DNA of 64,000 bases from a virus. The stretch is from the IMG/VR virus record IMGVR_UViG_3300032046_006283, positions 1-64,000 of that record; one strand, given 5' to 3'. Below are positions 51,010 through 59,108 of the stretch, piece after piece (position 1 is the stretch's first letter; each line of letters begins with the position of its first letter). The position numbers and the translations under genes are program-made. The notes beneath the pieces were generated by a model. It searched no databases. It was not told where the DNA came from and saw only the letters and a list, made by a program, of their open reading frames with translations.

Positions 51010-51321
51010 TCACGATGATATCTCATCTAATTTTGAACCTTCCACCCAAAGGTTTCCTTCTCTATCCTTATAAGCAATTATATGTTCAATAAAAACACTA
51101 TGAGCAACGTAAACAAAAAGATTAACTTCACCTAACTTTTTCAATTCACTTTCTGGAATCTCTTTTGTTTCATTTGTAGGAAAATATAAATCCTTGCCAC
51201 CTAAATCTAATATATTTAATCCAGTTTCTTCATAAAATTGATCCACATTATCCCATCCACCTTCTTGAGCATATAATTCTGCTCCTCCTCCCATTTCTGA
51301 TAATATTTTAACCATTTCCAT
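51010..51321 (-). CDS. Unknown protein (103 aa)
   Basis: ATG at 51321 has an AGAGGAA site; the longer frame to 51375 starts weakly. A small alpha/beta protein with GGGAELYAQEGGWDNVDQFY near the N terminus. No family recognised. Confidence 0.5.
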   Translation of the reverse strand: MEMVKILSEMGGGAELYAQEGGWDNVDQFYEETGLNILDLGGKDLYFPTNETKEIPESELKKLGEVNLFVYVAHSVFIEHIIAYKDREGNLWVEGSKLDEISS

Positions 51322-51337
51322 TTTTATTCCTCTTTTC

Positions 51338-51421
51338 TTATAGATCTCTGTGATGTCCAGGTTGAGGATTCCCAAAAAATAATTTACAACAGAACTGATA
51401 TAAACAACACTTGATCATCAT
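51338..51421 (-). CDS. Possible Cys-rich micro-ORF (27 aa)
   Basis: An AAGGAG site precedes tandem ATGs, and the product has two CC pairs (KCCLYQFCCKLFF). It overlaps the upstream end of the frame of the next gene. Very short, so coding status is uncertain. Confidence 0.3.
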   Translation of the reverse strand: MMIKCCLYQFCCKLFFGNPQPGHHRDL

Positions 51422-51436
51422 CTCCTTATTCAAATT

Positions 51437-51772
51437 TTAAAATTTACTCGGGAAAATTGATATTGGAAAAGTAAGTATCATATAAACTATGCATAACATA
51501 AATATTCCCATAATTGGTAAAAATATTCTACCGAACCAATCATTTTCTATTTCATATTCCTTCGGTGGAAATGGTGGGAAATCATCGTCACCAATTAATC
51601 CAGCAACTACAGCAGCTGCAGTAAACTCAGTCCCGCTATAGATACTATATAGAAGTTGAAACGCTTTTGGTATAAATGCTGATGAAATCAGAAGAACTCC
51701 GAATGCACTTACTAGTAAAAATATAAATATCAATGATACTCCCATAGCTATTTCTAAAATATGCCAAATCAT
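51437..51772 (-). CDS. Membrane protein with two to three helices (111 aa)
   Basis: Hydrophobic segments at about residues 5-30 and 83-105, with a central region containing GDDDFPPFPPKEYE. Good ribosome site. No family recognised. Confidence 0.5.
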   Translation of the reverse strand: MIWHILEIAMGVSLIFIFLLVSAFGVLLISSAFIPKAFQLLYSIYSGTEFTAAAVVAGLIGDDDFPPFPPKEYEIENDWFGRIFLPIMGIFMLCIVYMILTFPISIFPSKF

Positions 51773-51789
51773 TTCATAACCTCCTTTAC

Positions 51790-52356
51790 TTATTTATCCA
51801 CTATTTTAAATACACCTTTTTCAATCTTCTGAATTCTATACTTTTTCTTTAACTGCTGAATAATTCCATAAATAGTGCGATACTCCATTTTTAATATTTT
51901 CACCATTTCTTTCACTGGAGTTCCTTTTTTAAGTTCTTCAAGAATTTGTTGATTCTCAAATTTACCAGTTTTATTCCTATTTTCTTTTTTAGAACCTTCT
52001 TCCACTTCTTCAGTTTCCGGTACTTTTTTTAATTGCAGAATATACTTTTCAGAAACTTCATCATCATGTGAAATCTTAGCACCAGTTAATATAGAATTAA
52101 CATTCTTAACTGAAGGTAATGTTTGAAGGTCAGTAGCCTCCAAAGGATAATCTGGATCTAAAAATAATTCAGTTCCCCAAGAAGTATATACAACAACCTT
52201 TTTAAGAATACCCTCAGAATCATTTTCACGCCTTAAAATTTGAACCGGATAAAAACCCCAAAGACATTCTTTCTTGTTATTATCAAGTTGTTTACCACCT
52301 CTTGTTAAATAAATAGATCCTAATTGTGCGTCTTTTGCTGCAATTTTTTCTGCCAT
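51790..52356 (-). CDS. Unknown protein with C-terminal helix-turn-helix (188 aa)
   Basis: The N-terminal part is beta-rich (LWGFYPVQILRREND). After a Glu/Lys linker the C-terminal 65 residues form an HTH: IDLEELKKG-like LEELKKGTPVKEMVKILKME then YRTIYGIIQQLKKKY. It has its own strong promoter, and an inverted repeat flanks that promoter, so it may regulate itself. Target genes unknown. Confidence 0.6.
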   Translation of the reverse strand: MAEKIAAKDAQLGSIYLTRGGKQLDNNKKECLWGFYPVQILRRENDSEGILKKVVVYTSWGTELFLDPDYPLEATDLQTLPSVKNVNSILTGAKISHDDEVSEKYILQLKKVPETEEVEEGSKKENRNKTGKFENQQILEELKKGTPVKEMVKILKMEYRTIYGIIQQLKKKYRIQKIEKGVFKIVDK

Positions 52357-52406
52357 AACTATACCTCCTCTTACAATATATTATACACAAATTCAAAGGT
52401 ATAGTT
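52357..52406 (-). promoter_or_regulatory. Promoter with flanking inverted repeat (possible operator)
   Basis: On the minus strand TTTGTGTATAAT (52380-52391; -10 at 52380-52385) is followed by AGGAGG and the start codon. A perfect 9-bp inverted repeat, AACTATACC/GGTATAGTT, brackets it at 52357-52365 and 52398-52406. The downstream arm overlaps the space between ribosome site and start codon. The downstream gene encodes an HTH protein, so autoregulation is a natural guess. Confidence 0.5.
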
Positions 52407-52435
52407 GCATATTATTTTATACAATCTATATCTTT

Positions 52436-53527
52436 TCAATTTTCATTCAAAAAATGTTTTGTAAGCATTGATAATATTCTACCACCAATCGCTTGCAGTT
52501 GTAAAGAACTTCTCCATTCATATTTTTTACTACAATCAGTCACTCTATTATAAGCATCATAAACATTAACATCAGTAGCTTCCGGTTCTTTTTGACCTTC
52601 TGCAAACAATTGTCTATTATAAGATCTCTTAAAATCAACTAAATGAAGAATTGTTTTTCGTCCTTCTTCATCTTTTCCTATAACAGAATCGGCTTGTTCT
52701 TTACCCGCAATTCGATTAACAGCTTTCCAAACACTCTCAACTTGAAAATCAGTCAAAGAAGTTTCTGGTATTTTACTATAAACAGTACTTAGTCTTTCAA
52801 CGTTCACTTTTAAATTTTGAACATTCTGCATGAAATATTGAAAATCTTTATTCAAAGAAATATTCTTATTCGAATCCCTTCTTACACATCCCCAATCGCT
52901 TGTCATCGTAGCACCATTCTGGCAAGTAAGTCTGTAAAGATAAAGACGTGCCATCGCATCTCTATCTCCAGTATCTGAATTTAAAATACGAAAACCTATT
53001 TTTGTAATATCTCCAACTTTCGGTTCTAAAGGTTTTATTGCTGAATTTATTACATTAAGGTCAAAACCACGAGGCCCTATTCTCATTGATTCCCATTCAA
53101 TGGTAGTCATATTCTTAAAAAGTTTGTCAATTTCTGTCAAAAATTCTTTATTAGGAAAAGGTCTATATTTTGACTTAACAATATTTACAATTTCATTTTC
53201 TTTTCCTATAAGAAGAATTATACCTTCATCTTTTTTCTCTCGAAGTAACCGAGTAATATTCTTCTGTAACAAATCGATCGGAATCTTTCTTGCAAATGGA
53301 TCTGGAATTTGTAAAAACCTACAAAGAGATTGTAAACTCCATTGCGTCATCTTTCTAATGTTAGTATCTACAATTAAATTAGCAATACCATCTAAAGAAA
53401 CCTGAATGTCAGCAAAAGACACCTTCTGAGAAGTGGTATCAAATGGCTCAATTGATTGCAGTGCATTTTCCATATTTAACACATTTACACATTCTTTTTC
53501 TGGTGCAAAATCTAATTCTTCATACAT
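52436..53527 (-). CDS. DUF932-like phage/plasmid protein
   Basis: The ATG at 53527 after AGGAGGA is preferred over 53557, 363 residues. The middle (residues about 155-215) with RIGPRGFDLNVINSA and YRLTCQNGAT resembles DUF932, a family common in phages and plasmids with unknown function. It has a predicted promoter, so it heads its own transcript. Confidence 0.7.
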   Translation of the reverse strand: MYEELDFAPEKECVNVLNMENALQSIEPFDTTSQKVSFADIQVSLDGIANLIVDTNIRKMTQWSLQSLCRFLQIPDPFARKIPIDLLQKNITRLLREKKDEGIILLIGKENEIVNIVKSKYRPFPNKEFLTEIDKLFKNMTTIEWESMRIGPRGFDLNVINSAIKPLEPKVGDITKIGFRILNSDTGDRDAMARLYLYRLTCQNGATMTSDWGCVRRDSNKNISLNKDFQYFMQNVQNLKVNVERLSTVYSKIPETSLTDFQVESVWKAVNRIAGKEQADSVIGKDEEGRKTILHLVDFKRSYNRQLFAEGQKEPEATDVNVYDAYNRVTDCSKKYEWRSSLQLQAIGGRILSMLTKHFLNEN

Positions 53528-53548
53528 ACAAAATCCTCCTTTTACTTT

Positions 53549-53560
53549 TAAATACACAAA
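53549..53560 (-). promoter_or_regulatory. Predicted promoter of the DUF932-like gene
   Basis: Minus-strand AAATTTGTGTATTTAAAA, with TATTTA at 53549-53554 preceded by TTTGTG, the same box as at 45205 and 52380. It lies 22 bases from the start codon. Confidence 0.45.
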
Positions 53561-53589
53561 TTTTTTCCAAAACCAAACAATTATATTAA

Positions 53590-54351
53590 TTATTTTACTT
53601 TAACTTTCATTAACTCTTTAACAATTATATTTTTATTATTCAAAATATCACTTTCCCAAAACCTCAATACTATAAATCCATTTTCTTTTGCTAATTGCTC
53701 ATTTTTAATATCTCTTTCTTTTTGTTTTAATTGTATTTCATTTAATTTACTATAAATTTTCGGATTACCATGCCAGTAATCTCCATCTACTTCTACTAAA
53801 ACGTTAGTGTTCAAAAAATGAAAATCTGCTAAATGGCTACCTACACAGTATTGTTTTTCATAAGGAATGTTCAAAAATATTAGTATCTCTTCCATTTTAA
53901 GTTCAGGTTTAGTATCTTTGTAAGGACCTTTATAATTTTGAAATTGAAATAATGTTTTTTCGCGTATTTTATTTTTTGTTCTTTCAGAAAGTTTTCTTCC
54001 TTTAAGTTTTTCACTTCCCTTTTTTATTCTTTCATCTGTTTCCTTTGTTAATCCTTTATTCCAAGCTTTACGCTCCATATTCGCAATACTTATTTTTTTC
54101 TTTATAACATCAGAAAGGGGTTTCCTTTTTTTACCTTTTTTTAAATTGCTTAATTTTTTTCTTGTATCATTAGAACGTTTTTGACCTGTATTTGCAATTT
54201 TTATTTTTTTAATTACTTCAGGGCGATTCATTACCTCTTTTGTATGATTACTTATTAACTTTTTTATTTCATTTGCTTTTTCAGTTCCAAATATTTCTTC
54301 AAAAGTTTTACCTTTATTCCATGGAATATGCCCCTTTATATATTTACTCAT
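53590..54351 (-). CDS. EDxHD-type homing endonuclease with NUMOD repeats
   Basis: A 253-residue intact member of the family broken at 34246-35074. Lys-rich NUMOD3-like units (for example KGHIPWNKGKTFEE, KKGKKRKPLSD and KAWNKGLTKETD) precede the nuclease: KPELKMEEILIFLNIPYEKQ, LADFHFL, VEVDGDYWHGNPK and VLRFWESDIL. It overlaps the start-proximal end of the polymerase gene's stop by 4 bases, a typical insertion next to a conserved replication gene. Confidence 0.87.
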   Translation of the reverse strand: MSKYIKGHIPWNKGKTFEEIFGTEKANEIKKLISNHTKEVMNRPEVIKKIKIANTGQKRSNDTRKKLSNLKKGKKRKPLSDVIKKKISIANMERKAWNKGLTKETDERIKKGSEKLKGRKLSERTKNKIREKTLFQFQNYKGPYKDTKPELKMEEILIFLNIPYEKQYCVGSHLADFHFLNTNVLVEVDGDYWHGNPKIYSKLNEIQLKQKERDIKNEQLAKENGFIVLRFWESDILNNKNIIVKELMKVKVK

Positions 54352-56873
54352 CCCTTCTCCTTTAATTCTACCAATTTACCCCATCTATCACCTACAGAAA
54401 TATCAACACCCATCTTAACACGAATAGGACCTGCTATAGTATCATAGCCTCTTGCAACTTCCTCTTTTATTATTTTAATAAAATTATCTTTTTCTTCTAT
54501 TGGAACTTCATAAATTAAAGAGTCATGAATAGTAAGAACTAATTTTGCTTTACTCTTTATTTGTTTTAAACGATTATAAATTCTAATGCCAGTTATAGCA
54601 GTAATATCAGCAGCCATCCCTTGTATTGGACTATTAACAGCTTGCCTCATTGCATCACTTCGTTCTTTTCTATCATGCATATCCATATTATCATTCCAAG
54701 GAATTTGTGCTGCAGGAAGTCTTCTAATTCTTCCAAAAGCGTTTCTTACTTCACCATATTTTTGAGCTACTTTTTGAATATTAAATATCCATTCCTTTGC
54801 TTTTGGATATCGATCAAAAAATACTTTTCTAATATATTCAGCTTCTTTTTCTGTCATTCCATGCTCTTCTGCTAAACTTTTTGCACCACGGCCAAACATA
54901 ATTCCAAATACAGAGTTTTTTGCTTGCTGCCTTTCCTCTTTTGTAATCGTTTCTATTTTCTTACCAAAACAAACAGATGCTGTTTGTTTATGAATATCAA
55001 TACCAGATTTTATATCTTCAGTCATTTTTGGATCGTTAGAATAATGGCCCCAGCATCTAAATTCTGCTTGCCTTTGATCAATTTCTACTAAAACACATCC
55101 AGAATTAGGTATAAAACATTCTTTAATTTCACTGCCTCGAGGAATGTTTTGAAGATTAGGATTCGTACTCGAAAGTCTACCAGTTACTGTTCCATCTACA
55201 TGATAATCTGTATGAATTCTACCATTCTCATCTACTCTATTAAGCATTCCTATAACATAAGTACTATATAATTTACTTAAATCACGATGTTCTTTCAATT
55301 TAGTTAATTCTGGAGAGTATTCTACTAAAACATCTAAAGTTTCTGCATCTGTAGATAAATTCCCTTTTTTAGTTTCTTTTACCGGTTCAAGTCCAAGAAC
55401 ATCAAATAACAATATTCGTAATTGTGTAGGAGAATTCATATTAAAAACAATAGGTCTTACATATTTTTGCACATATTGTTCTTTAGTAAGTTTTGATTTT
55501 ATTTTTAAACTATCATACTTCTTTTCAACTTTTTTCGCAGCAATATCCCACAATCTTTTTTCAGTAATGTTCACTGCGTCTGTTTCTCTAAATTCTTTTT
55601 CAATGACTTTTAAACGTTCTGAATATTTAACTTCCAATTCTCTAAGGCGCTCTATATCTAATCGGACGCCATCATATTCAGTATCTATTAATACTTTCTG
55701 AAATGGTATGGTAATCTTGTTAAGCAGCCTCATTAATCCTTGTTCTTCAAGCATTGGCTTAAATTTCTTATAACAACAAAAAGTTGCATCAGCATCCATC
55801 GCAGAATATTTCCAAAGAATATCATTTGGAATAATTGCATAAGAAATATTTTTTGTTGTTAAATATTTATCCAACACATCTTCATATCGCCCCATATCAG
55901 GGAAATAGCGCAAGACCATAGGAGTTAATCCATGTCCTTCTCTTCCTGCATTCTCATCTAAAAGATGATGCGCAAGCATTGTATCAAACGCAAAATTATT
56001 TACTTCAATCCCAAAAGTTCTTAAAAACTGAATATCAAATGATAAATTTTGTCCTATTTTATAAACATTATTTTCTAACACTTTTTTTAGTTCACTCACT
56101 ACATATTCTTTTTCTTCGGAGTTCCAAAACTCTTGACAATATTGTTGCAATATAGGCAAAACTACTCCTGTTCTTTCTTTCCAAGAAAAACTACAACACA
56201 AAATTTTATCTTTTTTAGGATCTAAACCACTTGTTTCTAAATCCAAAGTAAAAGCTTCAGCACTGTTTAATTTCTCAAAAAGTGTTTTAGCTTTCTTTAT
56301 CGTATTCGCAACTACATATTTTGCAGGTTCTGGTTCTACAGGATTATTCAACCATTTTAAAACATTTCTTAAATGGTCTATCATTGTCTCTTGCATTCCT
56401 AAATTTCTACAAATATATGCGGGGTGATAAGTAGGCATTATCCAACAATTATATTTATCACTCCAATAACGAGATCCTGCATATTTTGTAATACCATCTA
56501 AATTAAGTAAATATTGAAGAGCAACATTACCTAAAGGAACAATAATTTTTGGTTTAGTTATTCTAATATCTTCTTCAAGGTAAGGAACACAAGCATTTAT
56601 TTCTTCTGGTTCGGGGTTTCTATTATCGGGAGGACGACACTTCACTACATTATCAATTCTAAAATCCTCTCTACGTGCTTTTATTAATTGTAAAATAATA
56701 TTAAGGCGCTTACCAGCAGCTCCTACAAAAGGCTCTCCTATTTCGTCTTCTTCTACTCCTGGGGCTTCTCCAATTAACATTATATTAGCGGGAGTAGGAC
56801 CTATACCTTTAATACAAGAGTTTTTACACTCTTTAAATAAAGAACACTTATTACAATTCATATACTTTACCAA
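54348..56873 (-). CDS. polA: DNA polymerase I with N-terminal uracil-DNA glycosylase domain
   Basis: An 841-residue fusion. Residues 1-190 are a UDG superfamily (family 4-like) domain with Cys ligands near residues 7-20 and later, GEAPGVEEDEIGEPFVGAAG, VVKCRPPDNRNP and TYHPAYI. A 3'-5' exonuclease follows (FTLDLETSGLDP, about 218). The polymerase has motif A near YHVDGTVTGRLSS and VEIDQRQAEFR, motif B AKNSVFGIMFGRG and motif C TIHDSL. There is no 5'-nuclease. UDG-Pol A fusions are known from other phages. It is the main replicative polymerase candidate here. Confidence 0.93.
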   Translation of the reverse strand: MVKYMNCNKCSLFKECKNSCIKGIGPTPANIMLIGEAPGVEEDEIGEPFVGAAGKRLNIILQLIKARREDFRIDNVVKCRPPDNRNPEPEEINACVPYLEEDIRITKPKIIVPLGNVALQYLLNLDGITKYAGSRYWSDKYNCWIMPTYHPAYICRNLGMQETMIDHLRNVLKWLNNPVEPEPAKYVVANTIKKAKTLFEKLNSAEAFTLDLETSGLDPKKDKILCCSFSWKERTGVVLPILQQYCQEFWNSEEKEYVVSELKKVLENNVYKIGQNLSFDIQFLRTFGIEVNNFAFDTMLAHHLLDENAGREGHGLTPMVLRYFPDMGRYEDVLDKYLTTKNISYAIIPNDILWKYSAMDADATFCCYKKFKPMLEEQGLMRLLNKITIPFQKVLIDTEYDGVRLDIERLRELEVKYSERLKVIEKEFRETDAVNITEKRLWDIAAKKVEKKYDSLKIKSKLTKEQYVQKYVRPIVFNMNSPTQLRILLFDVLGLEPVKETKKGNLSTDAETLDVLVEYSPELTKLKEHRDLSKLYSTYVIGMLNRVDENGRIHTDYHVDGTVTGRLSSTNPNLQNIPRGSEIKECFIPNSGCVLVEIDQRQAEFRCWGHYSNDPKMTEDIKSGIDIHKQTASVCFGKKIETITKEERQQAKNSVFGIMFGRGAKSLAEEHGMTEKEAEYIRKVFFDRYPKAKEWIFNIQKVAQKYGEVRNAFGRIRRLPAAQIPWNDNMDMHDRKERSDAMRQAVNSPIQGMAADITAITGIRIYNRLKQIKSKAKLVLTIHDSLIYEVPIEEKDNFIKIIKEEVARGYDTIAGPIRVKMGVDISVGDRWGKLVELKEKG

Positions 56874-57052
56874 TACTTTTTATCTGCTTTTTTAACTGAC
56901 TTAAAAGGATCAAAATTTAATTCTATCATACGTTCAATCTTATCAAATTCAGCTTGAAGTTCAATATACCGTAAGTATTTACGATATTTAAACGAAAATA
57001 CTATTTTAAACAAATGAATAAGTCGATATAAAATTTTCTTAAATTTATTCAA
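56867..57052 (-). CDS. Small basic protein (61 aa)
   Basis: A hydrophobic/basic N terminus (LIHLFKIVFSFKYRKYLRY) and a charged C terminus. It overlaps the polymerase start by 7 bases, so translational coupling is likely. Function unknown. Confidence 0.5.
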   Translation of the reverse strand: MNKFKKILYRLIHLFKIVFSFKYRKYLRYIELQAEFDKIERMIELNFDPFKSVKKADKKYW

Positions 57053-57061
57053 ACTTAATTT

Positions 57062-57223
57062 CTATTTTAACTTAAAAAATATTTGTTTCAATGTTTTTAA
57101 ATTAAGATACTTTCTTTCTTTTAAAATCAAAATGAACCTTTTAGTAATTCTATACCACCAATGCCAAAGATAAAAAATAAATCCAATCCAAAATATTAAA
57201 AACACAACGCTTAAATAATACAA
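57062..57223 (-). CDS. Small membrane protein with TTG start (53 aa)
   Basis: An open frame with no ATG but a TTG at 57223 after GAAGGA. The product has one hydrophobic Trp-rich helix (VVFLIFWIGFIFYLWHWW) and a basic tail. The lack of any other gene in this 170-base gap supports it, but the start is unusual. Confidence 0.45.
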   Translation of the reverse strand: MYYLSVVFLIFWIGFIFYLWHWWYRITKRFILILKERKYLNLKTLKQIFFKLK

Positions 57224-57430
57224 TTATTTTCCTTCAACAAATTTAGCTTTTTTTGAATCATTTCCAGGAAATCCAGAACCTTTAAAAATAATACCTCCAG
57301 AACCTCCTGTAATAAGACTGGGGATTTTCTCACCACATTGTGAACATTTATCAACATGTTCAACATTCATAGGCATTTCTTTTTCCCATTTAATATTGCA
57401 TTTTTTACAAAAAAATTCATATGTAGCCAT
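57224..57430 (-). CDS. FmdB-family zinc-ribbon protein
   Basis: ATG at 57430, giving 68 residues; a frame opens further up at 57475. MATYEFFCKKC then CSQCGE is the putative regulatory FmdB/CxxC zinc ribbon, followed by a Gly-rich KGSGFPGND tail typical of the family. Its role is unknown; related proteins often lie in replication or chaperone operons. Confidence 0.75.
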   Translation of the reverse strand: MATYEFFCKKCNIKWEKEMPMNVEHVDKCSQCGEKIPSLITGGSGGIIFKGSGFPGNDSKKAKFVEGK

Positions 57431-57443
57431 AAAATACCTTTTA

Positions 57444-57674
57444 CTACTTATTCTGGCTGAGTTTATAAGATGCATACATCTTTTGTAAATGTTCTATAAA
57501 TGAAGACAATTCCCTAACTTTAATAAAAAATATTCCAGTGTCAGAATCAGTTACTAAAAGATTCTCTTCTTTTAAATACTTGATAAATCCTTCATGCATT
57601 AATTCAACTCTAAGATCACTATTCTCTGTTGGAGTAATACACAATTCCAATTCTGGAATAAGAGTATTATCCAT
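57444..57674 (-). CDS. Unknown protein (76 aa)
   Basis: A small acidic alpha/beta protein with IPELELCITPTEN near the N terminus and a helical C terminus. It overlaps nothing essential and has a good ribosome site. No family recognised. Confidence 0.5.
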   Translation of the reverse strand: MDNTLIPELELCITPTENSDLRVELMHEGFIKYLKEENLLVTDSDTGIFFIKVRELSSFIEHLQKMYASYKLSQNK

Positions 57675-57684
57675 AAGTCACCTC

Positions 57685-58152
57685 CTATTTATTTTTATTT
57701 TCAATTAATTTTTGTTTCAATTTTTCCCAAAAAGCACATGGACTTGCAGCCATTATTTCATATTGCCAAATATTCTTTAACTCAAAAAATTTATCATTCG
57801 CAACACTATCTTCAAGATAGTTTTTAGTCATAAAAGTCCATATAATTAAAATAGAATTAGGATTATTTTCTAAAAATTTCTCTATTCTTCTTCCATAACT
57901 ATCTATTAATCCTGGAGAGCCTAACATTATTCCTCCATAATCTACTACTAAAATATCAAAATTTTCATTATCTAAAGAAAGGTCCCTAAGATCTCTAAAT
58001 ACAAAATCAATCTCCGGCATAAATTCTTTAAAATATTTCTTAATCGTTTTTCTCTCATCTTCTGGAGTTGTTTCTATAATTAATGGCCTCATAAAATCAA
58101 CAAATATTCCAACCGTTAATTTTTTTGTTTTACTTTTTTCTTTTTTACTCAT
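57685..58152 (-). CDS. Unknown protein (155 aa), Rossmann-like
   Basis: After a Lys-rich start, VGIFVDFMRPLIIE and FDILVVDYGGIMLG suggest a Rossmann or receiver-like alpha/beta fold; SILIIWTFMTKN supports another beta strand. No active-site motif. It precedes a small membrane gene. Confidence 0.5.
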   Translation of the reverse strand: MSKKEKSKTKKLTVGIFVDFMRPLIIETTPEDERKTIKKYFKEFMPEIDFVFRDLRDLSLDNENFDILVVDYGGIMLGSPGLIDSYGRRIEKFLENNPNSILIIWTFMTKNYLEDSVANDKFFELKNIWQYEIMAASPCAFWEKLKQKLIENKNK

Positions 58153-58299
58153 CTAATTTATCTCCTCTATTTCTTCATATTGAGTATCAAATTTTTGTAG
58201 ATCAATATCTTGGATTATCCCCATTGTTAACATTACTAAATATAAAACGATAAAGTAAATAATAATTCGCTTTAATATTTTTTTAATATTTATTTTCAT
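58153..58299 (-). CDS. Small membrane protein (48 aa)
   Basis: Starts in a 4-base ATGA overlap with the dUTPase stop. One hydrophobic helix (IIIYFIVLYLVMLTMGII) follows a basic start; the tail is acidic. The overlap with a real gene supports it. Function unknown. Confidence 0.6.
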   Translation of the reverse strand: MKINIKKILKRIIIYFIVLYLVMLTMGIIQDIDLQKFDTQYEEIEEIN

Positions 58300-58733
58300 C
58301 TACCACTACTTCCATATCCTTTTTTTCCTCTTTCACTCTTTGAAAGTTTATCAACTTGAATCAACTTAGTTTTTGGTAATCTAAAGAAAATAATTTGAGC
58401 TATCTTATCACCTTTTAAAATTTCCATAGCTTCTGCTTTATTCGAACATTGTGAACTATTCCGAATAAAAATAGACACTTCATTTCTATAACCAGAATCT
58501 ATAACTCCATGATGCACAACTTTACCTTCTTTTCCATAACTACTACGAGTAAAAACTATACCAACCCATCCAGGAGGAATTTCAAAGCACACTCTAGTAT
58601 GTACTTCAGTGCATTTACCAAAAGGAATTATAACATCTTCAGTCGCATACAAATCCCACCCAGCATCATATTCATACGCTTGAGTTGGCAACTTAGCATC
58701 TGGATGTAATAACTTACATTTTACTTTAATCAT
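58296..58733 (-). CDS. dut: dUTPase
   Basis: A 145-residue trimeric dUTPase. All five motifs are visible: DAGWDLYA, RSSYGKEG, GVIDSGYRNE, GDKIAQIIF and the C-terminal RGKKGYGSSGR. It hydrolyses dUTP to dUMP, keeping uracil out of DNA, which fits the UDG domain on the polymerase. Full length for the family. Confidence 0.94.
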   Translation of the reverse strand: MIKVKCKLLHPDAKLPTQAYEYDAGWDLYATEDVIIPFGKCTEVHTRVCFEIPPGWVGIVFTRSSYGKEGKVVHHGVIDSGYRNEVSIFIRNSSQCSNKAEAMEILKGDKIAQIIFFRLPKTKLIQVDKLSKSERGKKGYGSSGR

Positions 58734-58745
58734 AATTTTATCCTC

Positions 58746-59108
58746 TCATCTCATCATCGAATTAATTATACAAACTATTTCTTTCCAGTTATCTTCAAAT
58801 CTTATACCCCTGTCATCAATATAAACATCTGCAACTACTTTTCCTTCAATTCCTTCATCAACCTTATCAAAAGGAATATTATTTTCTCTCAAAAACTTTT
58901 CCATAATTTGTTTTTGAGCTGCTCTTTCAGTAATACTTGAATGTATCATAGCATTTGTTCTACAAGATGTAACAATAATGAAACATCCTAAATAATCTTT
59001 CAATAAATTAATACTATAAACAACATCTTCCTTCAAAGGTCCTATTTCAGGATATGTATCTTCAACTATAGTTCCATCAAAATCTATTGCAACATAAAAT
59101 GGTCTCAT
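58746..59108 (-). CDS. HAD-like phosphatase (120 aa)
   Basis: A small HAD-superfamily protein with the motif I nucleophile region AIDFDGTIVED (DxD), the motif II region IVTSCR and the motif IV ADVYIDDRG. Such small HAD proteins in phages resemble 5'-nucleotidases and polynucleotide phosphatases. The next gene overlaps its start by 4 bases. Confidence 0.75.
   Translation of the reverse strand: MRPFYVAIDFDGTIVEDTYPEIGPLKEDVVYSINLLKDYLGCFIIVTSCRTNAMIHSSITERAAQKQIMEKFLRENNIPFDKVDEGIEGKVVADVYIDDRGIRFEDNWKEIVCIINSMMR

Noticed and set aside
2185-54875. Some 35 plus-strand open frames of 60-140 codons
   Set aside because: They lie antisense to well supported minus-strand genes, lack ribosome sites and have Phe/Ser/Leu-rich composition that simply mirrors the AT-rich complement.
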